64,000 nucleotides of DNA, taken from Symsagittifera roscoffensis. Its lineage: Eukaryota > Xenacoelomorpha > Acoela > Convolutidae. Location of the stretch: assembly GCF_963678635.1 (NCBI RefSeq), contig NC_087063.1, positions 13,461,006 through 13,525,005 on the forward strand. The letters run 5' to 3'. The notes beneath the pieces are model-generated. The model made no database searches. It was not told the origin of the DNA and worked only from the letters and a program-made list of their open reading frames with translations. Below are positions 21,619 through 31,306 of this stretch, piece by piece; position 1 is the stretch's first letter, and every line of letters begins with the position of its first letter. The translations under genes and the position numbers were made by a program.

Positions 21619-24485
21619 TCTGGCAGAATGGCACAAATGTATCCCCACCCAGATTTATCGTCGGTTTGCAAAATATATTCAAGACTTTCCTCAACTATTG
21701 AGAAATCTTTGATTGGAAGGGGACAGTGTTTCATAATACCACCGTATAAATTGTTAGCGTCTATATTCAATAGATAGCTAGAGGGCTCTTCAGGATTGTA
21801 GTCTTTGAGGTATTTGTTGTTGGCTTTAAAAAAACGGCGTGCCTATATCGATGACATCCCTCCCCGTATCATTTTTTGAACCATGTTCAAATGCTCCCTT
21901 TCAGTAAGTAACTTGAGGTCTGCATTGCAGACTTTTAAGAATGCATCGCCGAGAGGTTACTAGCCGTGAAGTAGCATGCACAATCTAATCCGTACGTTTC
22001 GTAACAAACTTCACGAAAGGCTTCAAATACTGAAGCGAGTAGTAGTACGTCCGTTGCTAGGTATACATCATGGTACTCGCCTAGTGATGCGCATTTCTTT
22101 TTGGCGAAAACTTTAATGGCATGGTTGTACTGATTTTTCGAAACACTTATTTCCCCTCCCTGTAAAGTGTTGCTCCACATTTTTCTAGGTGGCAGTCGGG
22201 TTTCTCGAAACTTTTCAAAACTACTAAAGTATGAATACGGGTAGAAACCTTTTTATTTTAGCATTGCTATCTGTTCTGATGAGTAACCAAGTTCTTCAAA
22301 GTAATTTTCCAGTAGAAAAAATTTTTCTTCCGGCAAGTGTTCGACGAGTTTTGAAAGGGGGGACAGCATGAATTTATAGGAGTCTATGAAACGTAAATTT
22401 TCATACACTTTTTTGAGTTTTCCGTTTTTATCGGTGTATGATTTGATATAGACCGACATAGTGAGAGATATATACTTCTCCTCAGTGGAAGGGATCACTG
22501 AATAAGTGTTTTCGGGGTTACTGTTTGAGAGCGCTTTTATAATGAAATGCAGATCATAGTTTGACAAGTTATGCGCTATTACGGGTATATAGTTCGCCGT
22601 TTTTCGATTGATATTGCATTCGTTATGCGCCCACCCCAAGAACTTGTTGGTATAGTGACAGTGATCAAGTACAACTTGGTCATTGTCAGCAATTTCTGTT
22701 TCACATATCCAACAAGTGTGCGCTTCTTCACGCGTGCAACTTGGTGTGCCAGTGAACGTGTAATATTTTCGTTTTTCGAGGTATATTTGTTTCGCCAAAG
22801 ATTCGAGCGAGGCGATCAATTCCTTCATAACATTTTCTCCTCTCTTCAGTTCAAACTTTAAAACTTCACGCTTCCCAAATTCAACAACGGCCAGAGCGTA
22901 ACTGCATGGTTGATGAATCTCTAGTGTTTGGGTGCTAGATTTTTTGGGGTCGGGTTGCGGTCCGTATACGGGTAGTATTAGCGATTCGAGGTCAAAGTAA
23001 ATAACTCTCGGTACATACCAGCGGGCAGTTAAATTTTTGAAACGATGAGTGTCCTTTCCCGGTTTTGGCATATTTATTACCACTCCCTCGTCTTGGTAGC
23101 ACATTTCCTGGTGCCTTTGTAGTGTATTGATGGATGAACATGTATGGAAGCATTTGCGGCAAATTTGGTTTCGGTCTCGGTGTAGTTTTCCTCGCACATA
23201 TTCCACAACCCTCATCAAATCAGTGATCAGCACGTAGTGATGAGTCTGTCCGTTGCTGAGTAGTAGTAGGTCAACACATAGATCACTTGAGTATTTGCTG
23301 GACACTCTCAAAGGTAGCAATTCACCTTCTTTGTACCTAATGAAAACAAACAATTGAGTGCTCGGGTTTCTGGATGAACGTAATGTGTTATACATGATTA
23401 AATAAATTTTTTTTTATTTAAAAATCAATGCTCACCGGAATACATTGACTTGACAGTTGTTAAGTTGTTCAAATCGGTCAATATCATATAGTCCCATTGT
23501 CATCTCGTACCAGCCTTCAATTTTCACAACATGTTCTTGGGAGAGCTTGTAATTTTTCAGTTTGTTTTGATGTTGGTAGCTTTGGGCAGCAGGATAAAGA
23601 GCAGTTGTGGTCTCTGAATATCGATCATGGTACGCGGCCACAAAGCAGTATAGAAAGCACTTCGTATCGTTTCTCGTTTTAATGTTGGTGGAACTCTGTT
23701 TCACCGGTTTCAATGAATCGGGAAGGTCAATGTATGAGCCAGCACGGATAGGAGAAAATGCTGCAAAACTTACAGCCAGCTTTTCAATGTGCTCCACAAT
23801 CCAACCGCTACCGTGAGAAGCGAACGTGTTGATGGCATTGACCATATGCTCGATCATTTCCAAACATGTCTCTTTCTCGATTCCATTGAAGAAGACATTG
23901 ATCTTCTTAGAATTCAGATATAACATTGTCTTCTCGTGGCGTCACCAGTTTCGTTTGTATCGCTCGAGAACTTTATCATACTCACGTCCATATGCAGTTG
24001 AAAATTACAGGGTCCTTCCTGCACCCTTTCGTCTATCAACGCATCAATTTGCTCTTTGTTTCGCATGATTACATTCATCAGATTCAATTCGTCCTCCTTA
24101 ACGCTCAACTCGTATCGTCTTAATTTTCCCCTAAACGCAGATTCAGTTGGAGCAGATGATGTTCCCACCTCATTTCCGGGAGTCCAAATGGGTAGTTGAT
24201 GGTTTTTCGACATATGTTGCCGGAACTTCTCAACCGAGAGGAAGATTGTATGACAGTAGATACAAAGACTATCAATTGAGACGTTGTGAGCTAGCTCGAC
24301 ATGCTCTCTAGCTTCTGCCAGCGAGCTGAAGGATTCTCGACATTCGTCACATTTAGTTGGTGGCAGCGGGGCTGCGAATTCTTATGGATATTTTGTTCAT
24401 GTCGTCTCAAGTTCCTTGGTGAACTAAAGACTTTCGAGCAGGTCGAACAAATGACTGGTGTCTGTTTTCCAATTGAGTTAGGCAT
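21619..24485 (-). pseudogene. polB: Polinton DNA polymerase B, broken and truncated
   Basis: Starts at ATG 24485 (MPNSIGK). Three tandem C2H2 fingers (24480-24210; the first is CSTCSKVF..H, frameshifted from the next two at about 24,380) precede the Polinton-type N domain with SHGSGW. The 3'-5' exonuclease motifs follow (YFDLES about 22,990; AHNLSNYDLHF about 22,560; FIDSYKFM about 22,390), with an HNH-like CWICE..LDHCHY..AHNECN insertion, DVYLATDVLLLASVF, and the first polymerase motif DANNLYG (about 21,750). Breaks: frameshifts near 24,380, 23,920 and 21,962, TAA near 22,252 and TAG near 21,870. The stop-bearing 66-bp segment 23435-23370 is in phase, starts GTGAGC and ends CAG, so it is more likely an intron. 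Most of the palm is lost beyond the LTR junction at about 21,619. Confidence 0.92.
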
Positions 24486-24953
24486 TGTTGGTTCAAGATT
24501 GAGTGTTCAGGAAAGAAGAATTCTTTTCAAGAAATTTTTCAAGTTTTACCAAAGCTGATTTTGACAAAGCAAAAGCGAGAAGTGAAAAGTTTTTCAAAAA
24601 GAAAATTTGGATCAAGACTCAATTAATTAAACTCAATTACGTGGGTGAAGTATAAAATCAACAGTGGCTTTGAAGTGGTTGTAGTTTTGGGGCTTTATAT
24701 GGTTTTATGAAATGACTGTCAATTCGATATTGGGTAAATTACTCAACTGTATTAAACAACATAAATACTTGTGGTTAGAGTAGCTGACAATTCCATGAAG
24801 GGATCAACCCGGGAATGTTATTTCTTTTACCTAAAGTGTGTGAATGTTAACACCCACTGCTATTATCAACTTCCCTGTTTAGTCAACTTGACTAAATATT
24901 GAAAATATATTTGAATTTTTTTGCCAAGTTTTTTTGTTTCAACCAAAATGATA

Positions 24954-24999
24954 ACCCACCAATCAAGTCAAGCAAGGAAGACCCACCAATCAAGTCAAG
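24954..24999. repeat. Short direct repeat, 27-bp period
   Basis: ACCCACCAATCAAGTCAAG occurs twice without mismatch, 27 bp apart. Confidence 0.85.
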
Positions 25000-25535
25000 T
25001 CAAACATACCTGACAAAAATGATAAAGGGTAGTTGAGAATTTTGTTCAGTTCTCAAATAAATTAGTATTCTATGACAAATTTCACATACAGTTCATCAAA
25101 AGATTGATGCAGGGCCGTTTGGTACAGTAGGCAATAACTACCCGGCAGGGCTATTCATTAGGAAACGCTGAAACGCTTGCCCCACTGTAATGTCGGGTCA
25201 AAAATTTGAGATGTTTCATTTTTAGTACATATTCTTGTAGTGAAAAAAAAAACACAAATTACAAAAAAAAACTTTTTGTCTCCAAATCCAATGAAACCTG
25301 GTCCAATCAATTTGTCGTGATTTATTGGACAGGGTTGTAACCCATGTTGAAAAATCGATAAAAAAACATATTTTGAATTTTTTAACCATTTTAACCTGAA
25401 AATGAGTATTATTAAACGTGAAATCTGTTATAGACATGTAATTTTATTATATATAAGGCTTTATACTGGTTCATACACTCTCTAAAGTCTACTCCTAAGA
25501 GTCCTGGCTAACCCCACCAGGCTGTAGACATATTA

Positions 25536-25708
25536 GAGAGAGAGAGAGAGAAATCAAAAATAGAGAGTGTAAAGAGCCAAAAGTAACTATGGTTGATTAA
25601 CCGACAGAATTGCTGGACCCATCCATAAATAGCTTTCTTTTGAAAAAGCTATATCCCAAAAGGGATATTATTGGGGTTTTTGGATCGTCAGTTCTCTCTC
25701 TCTCTCTT
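25536..25708. repeat. GA and TC runs flanking a hairpin cluster
   Basis: An (AG)n run at about 25536-25552 and a (TC)n run at 25692-25708 are mutually complementary. Between them lie ATATCCC-AAAA-GGGATAT (25651-25668, perfect 7-bp stem), TAGCTTT..AAAGCTA (about 25630-25652) and TGGA-CCCA-TCCA (about 25614-25625). Confidence 0.6.
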
Positions 25709-26316
25709 TTTATCTTTTTCTGTGTTAATATTTATTTTTTGAAAACTATAATGAAAAAACATAACAAAAACATTTTTATGTTTTTTGTTTCAACATCATT
25801 AGATAAAATCTTAGGAAGAGTATTCAGTTTATTTTTTATGATTTTTGAAATGAGCATTAAAGAAAACTGATATAATTAAAATGGATTTGACGAGAAATTT
25901 ATCAAAATTTATACTTTTAGACTTTTATGCCGACTTTTTAAAGTTATTTTGATTTTTTTTCTATTAATTTTTTCTTTTGTTTTTTTTTCCTTTCTATTGG
26001 TTGAAAATCACAAAGCAAACTTTAAATTAGAAAAAAATCATAAGCAAAACGTAAACAAAGATTCAGCCACAATAATAAAAAAACTTATCAAACTAAATAA
26101 TAAACTCCCAAACTGGTGCACTCTCGGTGGAAACAAAGTTTTTTTTGAGTTTTCAGAGATCTCTAAATTGCAGTTTGCGTTTTTTCGGCGCAAAGCAAGC
26201 ATTGATAGGCGGCGTCTCAGCTACTAAGTTTGGTGCAGTGGGACTTTGACTGCCGGAAGAAGAAGTAGAAGAAGTATGCTGCTGCTGTTGTTGAGTGATT
26301 GAAAAAATATCCGGTT

Positions 26317-26727
26317 TTATTGGGGTTTTGGGCGTCTGCTGGTCCTCATATTTTTTCTCGGTGATTCAATCGACTCAATGTTCCAGAAGCTTTCTCGCTC
26401 TGCTAAATCTCTAATGGATCCTTCCTGATTTTCGTAAAAGGGGATCGATTGGCAATCGTAGTTAAACAGTATTTTTCTCGGTGAACGATCAAGGCAAGTA
26501 GGGTCTTGAATATCTGTGCGCTTCAGCGCAGGATACGATTCAGTCACACAGCAACTCTCGTAGACCTGTTTTCTGTTTTGTATAAGGATACCAATTTGAT
26601 CTAGCAAATAGTTGGGTAACATCATATGGTTTTTAGTGACCCATTCATCGAATTCTCTGCTTCCTGGATCAAGATCGTTGAAAGGACTTGCTTTTCGATG
26701 ACGCATTTTCCATTCCTGTCGAACCAC
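26317..26727 (-). CDS. Unknown Polinton-linked protein
   Basis: 136 codons opening with MVRQEWKMRHRKAS; not recognised. The sequence is soluble-looking and mixed-charge, without membrane segments or a clear motif. It lies between PolB and the plus-strand genes and shares the orientation of PolB, protease and capsid gene. Just past its stop, another minus-strand frame encodes a polyglutamine run, a Ser/Thr-rich stretch and a basic APKKRK motif ending near 26,160. The gene may therefore have been longer, with a frameshift near 26,320. It could be a minor structural or DNA-binding protein; this is a guess from position only. Confidence 0.4.
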   Translation of the reverse strand: MVRQEWKMRHRKASPFNDLDPGSREFDEWVTKNHMMLPNYLLDQIGILIQNRKQVYESCCVTESYPALKRTDIQDPTCLDRSPRKILFNYDCQSIPFYENQEGSIRDLAERESFWNIESIESPRKNMRTSRRPKPQ

Positions 26728-27467
26728 TACGATAGAATCTCTGGTATAAGTTTGGTATAATATAGCTCTTTCAAGAGAATTAATTGAAATGATTTACAGT
26801 GGAGTTGCCATCGTTGAAAATTTTGTATTGACTGATTTTGAGAGATTGAATAAAAATAGTGAGAAGATTTAGCCAATTACCATAAATCTGGTTTTGTGAA
26901 ATTTTAATATCTTTTCAGGGCTTTTGCAATTAAAGTAGAAATGTGAACGCTTTGAAAATCTATACTTCAAAGAAACAGCATGGCGCCTTCTTATGATACC
27001 CTAAGCACAAAATGACAGAAATTTTACACTTCAAAGAGATAACATGCATGCCGCCAGGGTAAAAACGTTGAGATTTATGAGCTAAAACGGGAATTTGCCA
27101 GACAGATGCAAGCTATTGCTATCTCTACTTCAAATAGAGTGCAAGACGCCTTTTTTTATGTTCCCCGGACGAGGGGCTTTAAAGGTCTCCACTTCAAAGT
27201 GAGTTGATGTATGCCGACATGTAACATTAACTGAGATTTTTGACCCATTCAAGTGCTTTCCAGACAGAAATGACAGATGCAATAAACACGCTTTTACTTT
27301 ATACAAATCCAATTGCAAAAACTAATTAAATTGTCCCGCTATAGGCTTAAGGGGCGCCATAAAAGTAAATCCACAGATATTTGTTTATCTTCTATCCAAT
27401 TCATTATTCATTACACTCTATCATAAAACAGTTGAAGCAACAAGTCACTACCGTTACCACCACCACT
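26728..27467. promoter_or_regulatory. Divergent non-coding region with ACTTCAAAG repeats
   Basis: A 740-bp gap separates a minus gene from a plus gene. ACTTCAAAG (once ACTTCAAAT) occurs at about 26964, 27028, 27127 and 27191, spaced 64, 99 and 64 bp, usually followed after about 20 nt by an ATG-rich, GCC-containing stretch. CATAAAAG (about 27358) lies 110 nt before the plus-strand ATG and could be a TATA-like element. A regulatory role is inferred from position only. Confidence 0.35.
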
Positions 27468-27902
27468 ATGTACTCGTCGGTAGAAAATGATACAGACTTT
27501 TACGATGATTTTCAAGATATATCTTCGGGAGAAAAACGCATTGTACGGGTTGGAACGAAAATTTTTGACAAAACGGGCACATATATCACAGTTAAGTTAT
27601 ATAAAAAGAATGAAGATGGTGTATTTAAATGTTATCAATCAGTGACCTTAACGACAAGAGAACTTGATTGTTTGGCAGATAATTATTCAAAGATTAAAAA
27701 ATTGGTTAAAAAACAAACTGGTGAAAAGACTTCATCTTCTTCCGCCTCCTCCTCATCCTCCTCAGCTGTAAATGATAAACATCATAAAAAACGATTCACG
27801 TCAAAACGATCGGTCCGTCCCGAAAAAAATTGTGCTGAAAAAGGCAATGAAAACGATGCGGATGACGAATACTCGAATAATAAAAAATATAGAGTTGCCT
27901 GA
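27468..27902 (+). CDS. PC4-like (transcription coactivator / ssDNA-binding fold) protein, tentative
   Basis: ATG 27468 follows ACCACCACT and gives 144 residues; a longer frame upstream has no ATG. Residues about 20-75 show the layout of the PC4 domain: RIVRVGTKIF, the strand TYITVKLYKK, then SVTLTTRELDCL followed by a helix and KKLVKK, compared with the family's RYVxVRxF and KGISLTxEQWxxL patterns. The C-terminal half is a poly-Ser stretch followed by basic and acidic residues, typical of a flexible nuclear tail. PC4 proteins bind single-stranded DNA and act in transcription or replication, which would suit a protein-primed DNA element. The call is by eye and needs a profile search. It is transcribed opposite to the other Polinton genes. 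Confidence 0.4.
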   Translation: MYSSVENDTDFYDDFQDISSGEKRIVRVGTKIFDKTGTYITVKLYKKNEDGVFKCYQSVTLTTRELDCLADNYSKIKKLVKKQTGEKTSSSSASSSSSSAVNDKHHKKRFTSKRSVRPEKNCAEKGNENDADDEYSNNKKYRVA

Positions 27903-27958
27903 AACAGAAAAAAAAAACGTTTGATTAAGTTGATTTAACCAGCAGATTGGTTGAAGCA

Positions 27959-28582
27959 ATGTATGAGCAGTCACCTGAAATTTTAAAAAAATTTCGAAAG
28001 AATTTTAAATTTTTTATTCTGAACAACGAACCCGACGCCTCACAACTCCCTCTAAACACAAATTTTGCATTTGCAACCCACTCAATTCAGAACGAGTCTT
28101 GCGCCCAATTGCTCGACAATGACCATCCCCACATCCATGTTCTCATCGAAGTAACCAAGGATTGTGTCGACGTAGTGAAAAAGATGACCTCAACCACTTT
28201 CGTTGTACCTTGTCTACTCTCATCTTTCAAGCATCTAATATTGGGTTGCAGTAAACTTCACCTATCGGGACCCCTGATGGAAAAATTAAAAATTGCTGTC
28301 AACTACAACAATTCTATTAACAACTCAACTGACATTGGTGGTGCTTCTCTACGAAGAAGATTGCCACAAGTTTGCTTTGCTTCACAAACTCGATCCATTC
28401 AAACTCAAACTGATTTAATCACTGATGTAACAATTGAACGCTTCATTAATATTTTGAATGGTGATAATGCCGCCGAGTTTTCTAAAATTATTGGTATCAT
28501 TTTGAGTGGGTATGGTCGTTTAGAGATTGATTCAAATACTTTGTTTGTTAAATTTATAAGGGAAAAGAAATTTAAATTCTGA
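27959..28582 (+). CDS. Unknown Polinton-linked protein with an HPHIHVLIE motif
   Basis: The first ATG of the frame is 27959, giving 207 residues. It follows the PC4-like gene by 56 bp on the same strand, suggesting co-expression. Near residue 60 it has DNDHPHIHVLIEVTK. A His-hydrophobic-His pair on a beta strand is the metal-binding motif of HUH endonucleases (Rep/NS1 type), and the hydrophobic strand some 40 residues before it also fits. I cannot find a convincing catalytic Tyr motif (YxxK/YxxxY), and the length is short for NS1, so this is a suggestion only. The C-terminal half has SIQTQTDL and a helical region. No break is seen. Confidence 0.4.
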   Translation: MYEQSPEILKKFRKNFKFFILNNEPDASQLPLNTNFAFATHSIQNESCAQLLDNDHPHIHVLIEVTKDCVDVVKKMTSTTFVVPCLLSSFKHLILGCSKLHLSGPLMEKLKIAVNYNNSINNSTDIGGASLRRRLPQVCFASQTRSIQTQTDLITDVTIERFINILNGDNAAEFSKIIGIILSGYGRLEIDSNTLFVKFIREKKFKF

Positions 28583-28698
28583 AAACGGTTTTTAGAGCCT
28601 GCGATAACGCCAGAGGCAAGTGTTCTAGCAAACATAAAACATGTTTTTTCTTAAAAACAAATTATAAATCATTAAAGAAATGCATAAGTATCACAAAG

Positions 28699-29136
28699 TT
28701 ATAACATCATATGTTTAGCAAAACGCATCATGTCATGGTCGTTAACCTTGAAACCTATAGGAAATTTAGATGAAATTATAACATGAGCAACATAAATACA
28801 ATAAAGTCCGCACAAGACCGAGTTAGCCGATTGGATTGGCTTATTCATCAGTATTTGGTTTCCCTCATGGATAGAACGTCTCATGTTTTTGTATACATGT
28901 GGATAGTTGTGTAGGCTTCGTCCAAGAGGATCTGCAAAAAAGATTTGACCACCAGCTTGAGCAAACAGTAACCAATGAGTTCCTGGCTGGTCTGAGTTTG
29001 ATGCGTTCACTATCATGAAAGTATTGTCACGTTTCAATATTGTATTAAATGCTAAGTTATCGGGAAAAACGCCGCAAAATCGATGTTTCAAAAGCTTGCA
29101 TCGGTGAATAAGCTCAATAATCTGTAAATTGTCCAT
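28699..29136 (-). CDS. Polinton adenain-type cysteine protease
   Basis: 145 residues from ATG 29136. It shows the order of catalytic residues of adenovirus-type maturation proteases: His in THWLLF (about residue 54), Asp in FFADPLG (about 69), and Gln plus Cys in the QSANSVLCGLYCIYVAH region (about 102-117). It would cleave capsid-related proteins during particle assembly. It lies 15 bp downstream of the capsid stop on the same strand, as an operon-like pair. Length is slightly short of adenain (about 200) but usual for Polinton versions. The frame is intact. Confidence 0.88.
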   Translation of the reverse strand: MDNLQIIELIHRCKLLKHRFCGVFPDNLAFNTILKRDNTFMIVNASNSDQPGTHWLLFAQAGGQIFFADPLGRSLHNYPHVYKNMRRSIHEGNQILMNKPIQSANSVLCGLYCIYVAHVIISSKFPIGFKVNDHDMMRFAKHMML

Positions 29137-29151
29137 TTTTTTTTCACAGAG

Positions 29152-30444
29152 TCAACTCATTAGAGTGTTTTTAGCTGTTTTTCTATCGGAACGCACGTAA
29201 ACTGTTGATGCACGCTCTCCCATGAAAAGTAACTCTACATTTTCCCCCAGCGGTGCATCAAACTTCAGTTCTACTGAAATGGTGCAATTGGTCAATTCAG
29301 GATGAATAAAGTCATGTGAAGCCTCCTGAGTAGATGTGAGATCAAATGCCATAATATAATGATTGTGATAATTAGCCAAACTGATTCCATGACTATTGTT
29401 GAAAACAAAGTCTAGAGCTTCCAATGTGTTATAGTATATTCTTTTGTTATCAGTCGTTGACACAGGAGTTCCTGCAATGGGGAGACCGTTTCGGTAAACA
29501 ATGATTTCATTCAGCTGAAATTTTTGATAATGAAACGGGATTGTTCGGTTAGTTCCCAGGTATGCTATATTCGAGCTCATTGCTAAAATCATTCGACGAA
29601 CTGGCTCTTTGGCAAAAACGTCTTCTTGTCGCCAGCTTTGCACACCAGTTGTGGCCAAAAAAGTTCTCGGTAAAACTTCAGTATAATTGTATATTGCGGG
29701 TGTTTTCAACAGAGTTTTTTCTATCGACGATAGCACAAAATCGGTTACTGTCATTTTGCGCACGTATAGGTTAGCCTCAGTGATTTCAACACGGTAATGT
29801 TTATCTCTATGCTCAGACATGATAACAAAGTCATTAGAAGATCGTCTCAGAGAAAGTCTTATTGTAACACCGCTGAGATGATGTTTGTCACATGATAAAA
29901 AATCACAAGCAATTTTACCAAATAAACGGAATTCGGTTGATGCAGCTACGATTCGTTTACGTTCAGCGACATCTTCAGCTCGCCCATTAGCACCATCAAT
30001 ACCTGATGGATTATCTTCATAATAATAACCTTTCTTTGCATCATTACCATGTGAAAATTCGGTCTCAATGAAACTCTTATGGGCAAAATTAACATTGGTT
30101 GTTGAACTTTTTTCTCCATTCAAGGACATTGTGCATTCGGAAAATAAAAATGAAAGTGGATTGTTAACCAAATATGGGGTGTCTCGTTGTGCTGCCTCTG
30201 TAGCATGAGTTCGCAGTACATTACCATTATTTTGAACAACGCGTGCTACAATCTCCAAGCGAGTTCGTTGAAGATCGATAAAGTTGTTTCTATCTCCTAA
30301 AACTTCAAATTCGAGCATAGGACCATCAGGTGAATAAGATGGACCAATTTTTTGAGTGAACGCATTTTCAAATGTAACGAGTAGAGGAGGCTTTTCAAAT
30401 AAATCTAATGAGCTGTGAGTTGCTTCAGTTGGCAATTGTAACAT
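29152..30444 (-). CDS. Polinton major capsid protein (double jelly-roll), N terminus cut by LTR
   Basis: 430 codons. The start region reads SSLDLFEKPP, followed by PMLEFEVLGDRNNFIDL, the typical opening of Polinton capsid proteins (the F54H12.2-type family of invertebrate genomes). Long beta-rich segments follow, with LSFLFSECTMSLNGE and RTFLATTGVQSW. It should form the trimeric capsomer. The apparent ATG (30444) lies inside the LTR of element 2 (LTR end TGTAACATTC at 30437), so the native start has been removed and the gene is probably not expressed normally. The rest shows no stop or frameshift, so the insertion is recent relative to the capsid's last constraint. Confidence 0.85.
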   Translation of the reverse strand: MLQLPTEATHSSLDLFEKPPLLVTFENAFTQKIGPSYSPDGPMLEFEVLGDRNNFIDLQRTRLEIVARVVQNNGNVLRTHATEAAQRDTPYLVNNPLSFLFSECTMSLNGEKSSTTNVNFAHKSFIETEFSHGNDAKKGYYYEDNPSGIDGANGRAEDVAERKRIVAASTEFRLFGKIACDFLSCDKHHLSGVTIRLSLRRSSNDFVIMSEHRDKHYRVEITEANLYVRKMTVTDFVLSSIEKTLLKTPAIYNYTEVLPRTFLATTGVQSWRQEDVFAKEPVRRMILAMSSNIAYLGTNRTIPFHYQKFQLNEIIVYRNGLPIAGTPVSTTDNKRIYYNTLEALDFVFNNSHGISLANYHNHYIMAFDLTSTQEASHDFIHPELTNCTISVELKFDAPLGENVELLFMGERASTVYVRSDRKTAKNTLMS

Positions 30445-31306
30445 TCGCCCGGAAGATACATATCGACGGAAAACAAAACTAAGTCTTAAGACGACTGGCT
30501 AACGTCTAAACAGAGCTTTGCATGCTTTTCACCGTCTCTACCAAGCCAGTACTTTTCGGTGGTCTTTTCCAACATCGGGTCGACAAAAGCGTTACTGCTT
30601 TCGGCTTCGGTCAAAACACCCAAATTAACTAGATTACATGCAGAAATAGTGAGCTCATGGCTGGGTCTCAGTATCCCCAGACCACGAGGTCACTCCTAAA
30701 AACAGGGCTACTACTATTTATTATATTACTATTGTTTTTGTTCAGTAGATAAAAATCATCATCTCCATCGAAGATGGATCAACCCTTTCCCCCAACTCCT
30801 AGCTTCTCATCCTTATCAAAATGAATCTAGATGTTAATTGAATTCAAATCAGGACATGACAAGAAGCTAAAAGTCTATATAACAGGCTAAAAGTTTCAGT
30901 CCCGAAACCCTTCCGGATTCTTGAATCCACTGAATCAAGCTCGCTAATCTTGACTTCTTCCTAATCCGGAAGGCTGTCCTCCACCCTTCACCGTTGTGTG
31001 CAACGGCCTTGCAACTATTGTAGCGACACTAGTTGCAACTCGGAGTGTTCACTGCTATCCCTGCAATCTGCTATTGTTTTTTCTCACAATTTTCGTACTT
31101 ATCGTCCGCGCAACTAATGTTGTTGTGTTGTCTTCTAGCTTTGTTTGCCAAAATGGCCGTTTCTGACGTTTCTCAGAAATATGATGTCAAAATTCGAAAT
31201 TTTAAAATTTTAAAATACCAGAATATTCTAGCCCTCACCGTTTGGCCAATCGTTCCAATAACGTTCTTAATTCTTAATAATCACCAATCCGGAAGGCTCG
31301 CTGCTA
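30437..31306 (-). repeat. 3' LTR of giant element 2
   Basis: It begins TGTAACATTCGC at 30437. From there to 31071 it matches 52364-53000 with about a dozen substitutions and one 2-bp length change (roughly 2% difference). The right end is placed near 31306 from similarity with the LTR of element 1 (shared CCGGAAGG block) and is uncertain by about 50 bp. Confidence 0.85.

Larger units (their letters stand above)
24486..26316. other. AT-rich non-coding Polinton interior
   Basis: I see no convincing gene here. Present are a 19-bp direct repeat (24954-24972 and 24981-24999), a GA microsatellite (about 25536-25552) with a complementary TC run (25692-25708), and small hairpins between them. Short plus-strand frames at 25610-25870 and 25949-26227 are hydrophobic, low-complexity and A/T driven, and are not called. 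The stretch 26160-26316 may encode, on the minus strand, a shifted continuation of the 26727 gene. Confidence 0.6.
21619..30436. mobile_element. Polinton/Maverick remnant split by two giant retroelements
   Basis: An AT-rich block carries a protein-primed type DNA polymerase B gene, an adenain-type cysteine protease and a double-jelly-roll capsid protein, the signature set of Polintons (virus-like DNA transposons). Its left part is cut inside PolB by the LTR of element 1 and its right part inside the start of the capsid gene by the LTR of element 2. The retrovirus-like integrase, packaging ATPase and terminal inverted repeats are not in the visible part; they should lie left of base 1 or right of 53200 if still present. 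The PolB gene is decayed, while the protease and capsid frames are still open. Confidence 0.9.

Noticed and set aside
23914-24020. Intron at GTGAGTATG in PolB (about 23,980)
   Set aside because: The donor looks good, but the sequence after it still aligns with Polinton PolB up to about 23,920, so a single-base frameshift is simpler.
25610-26227. Two small hydrophobic plus-strand ORFs as Polinton membrane proteins
   Set aside because: Composition is simply T-rich and A-rich; start context and conservation give no support.
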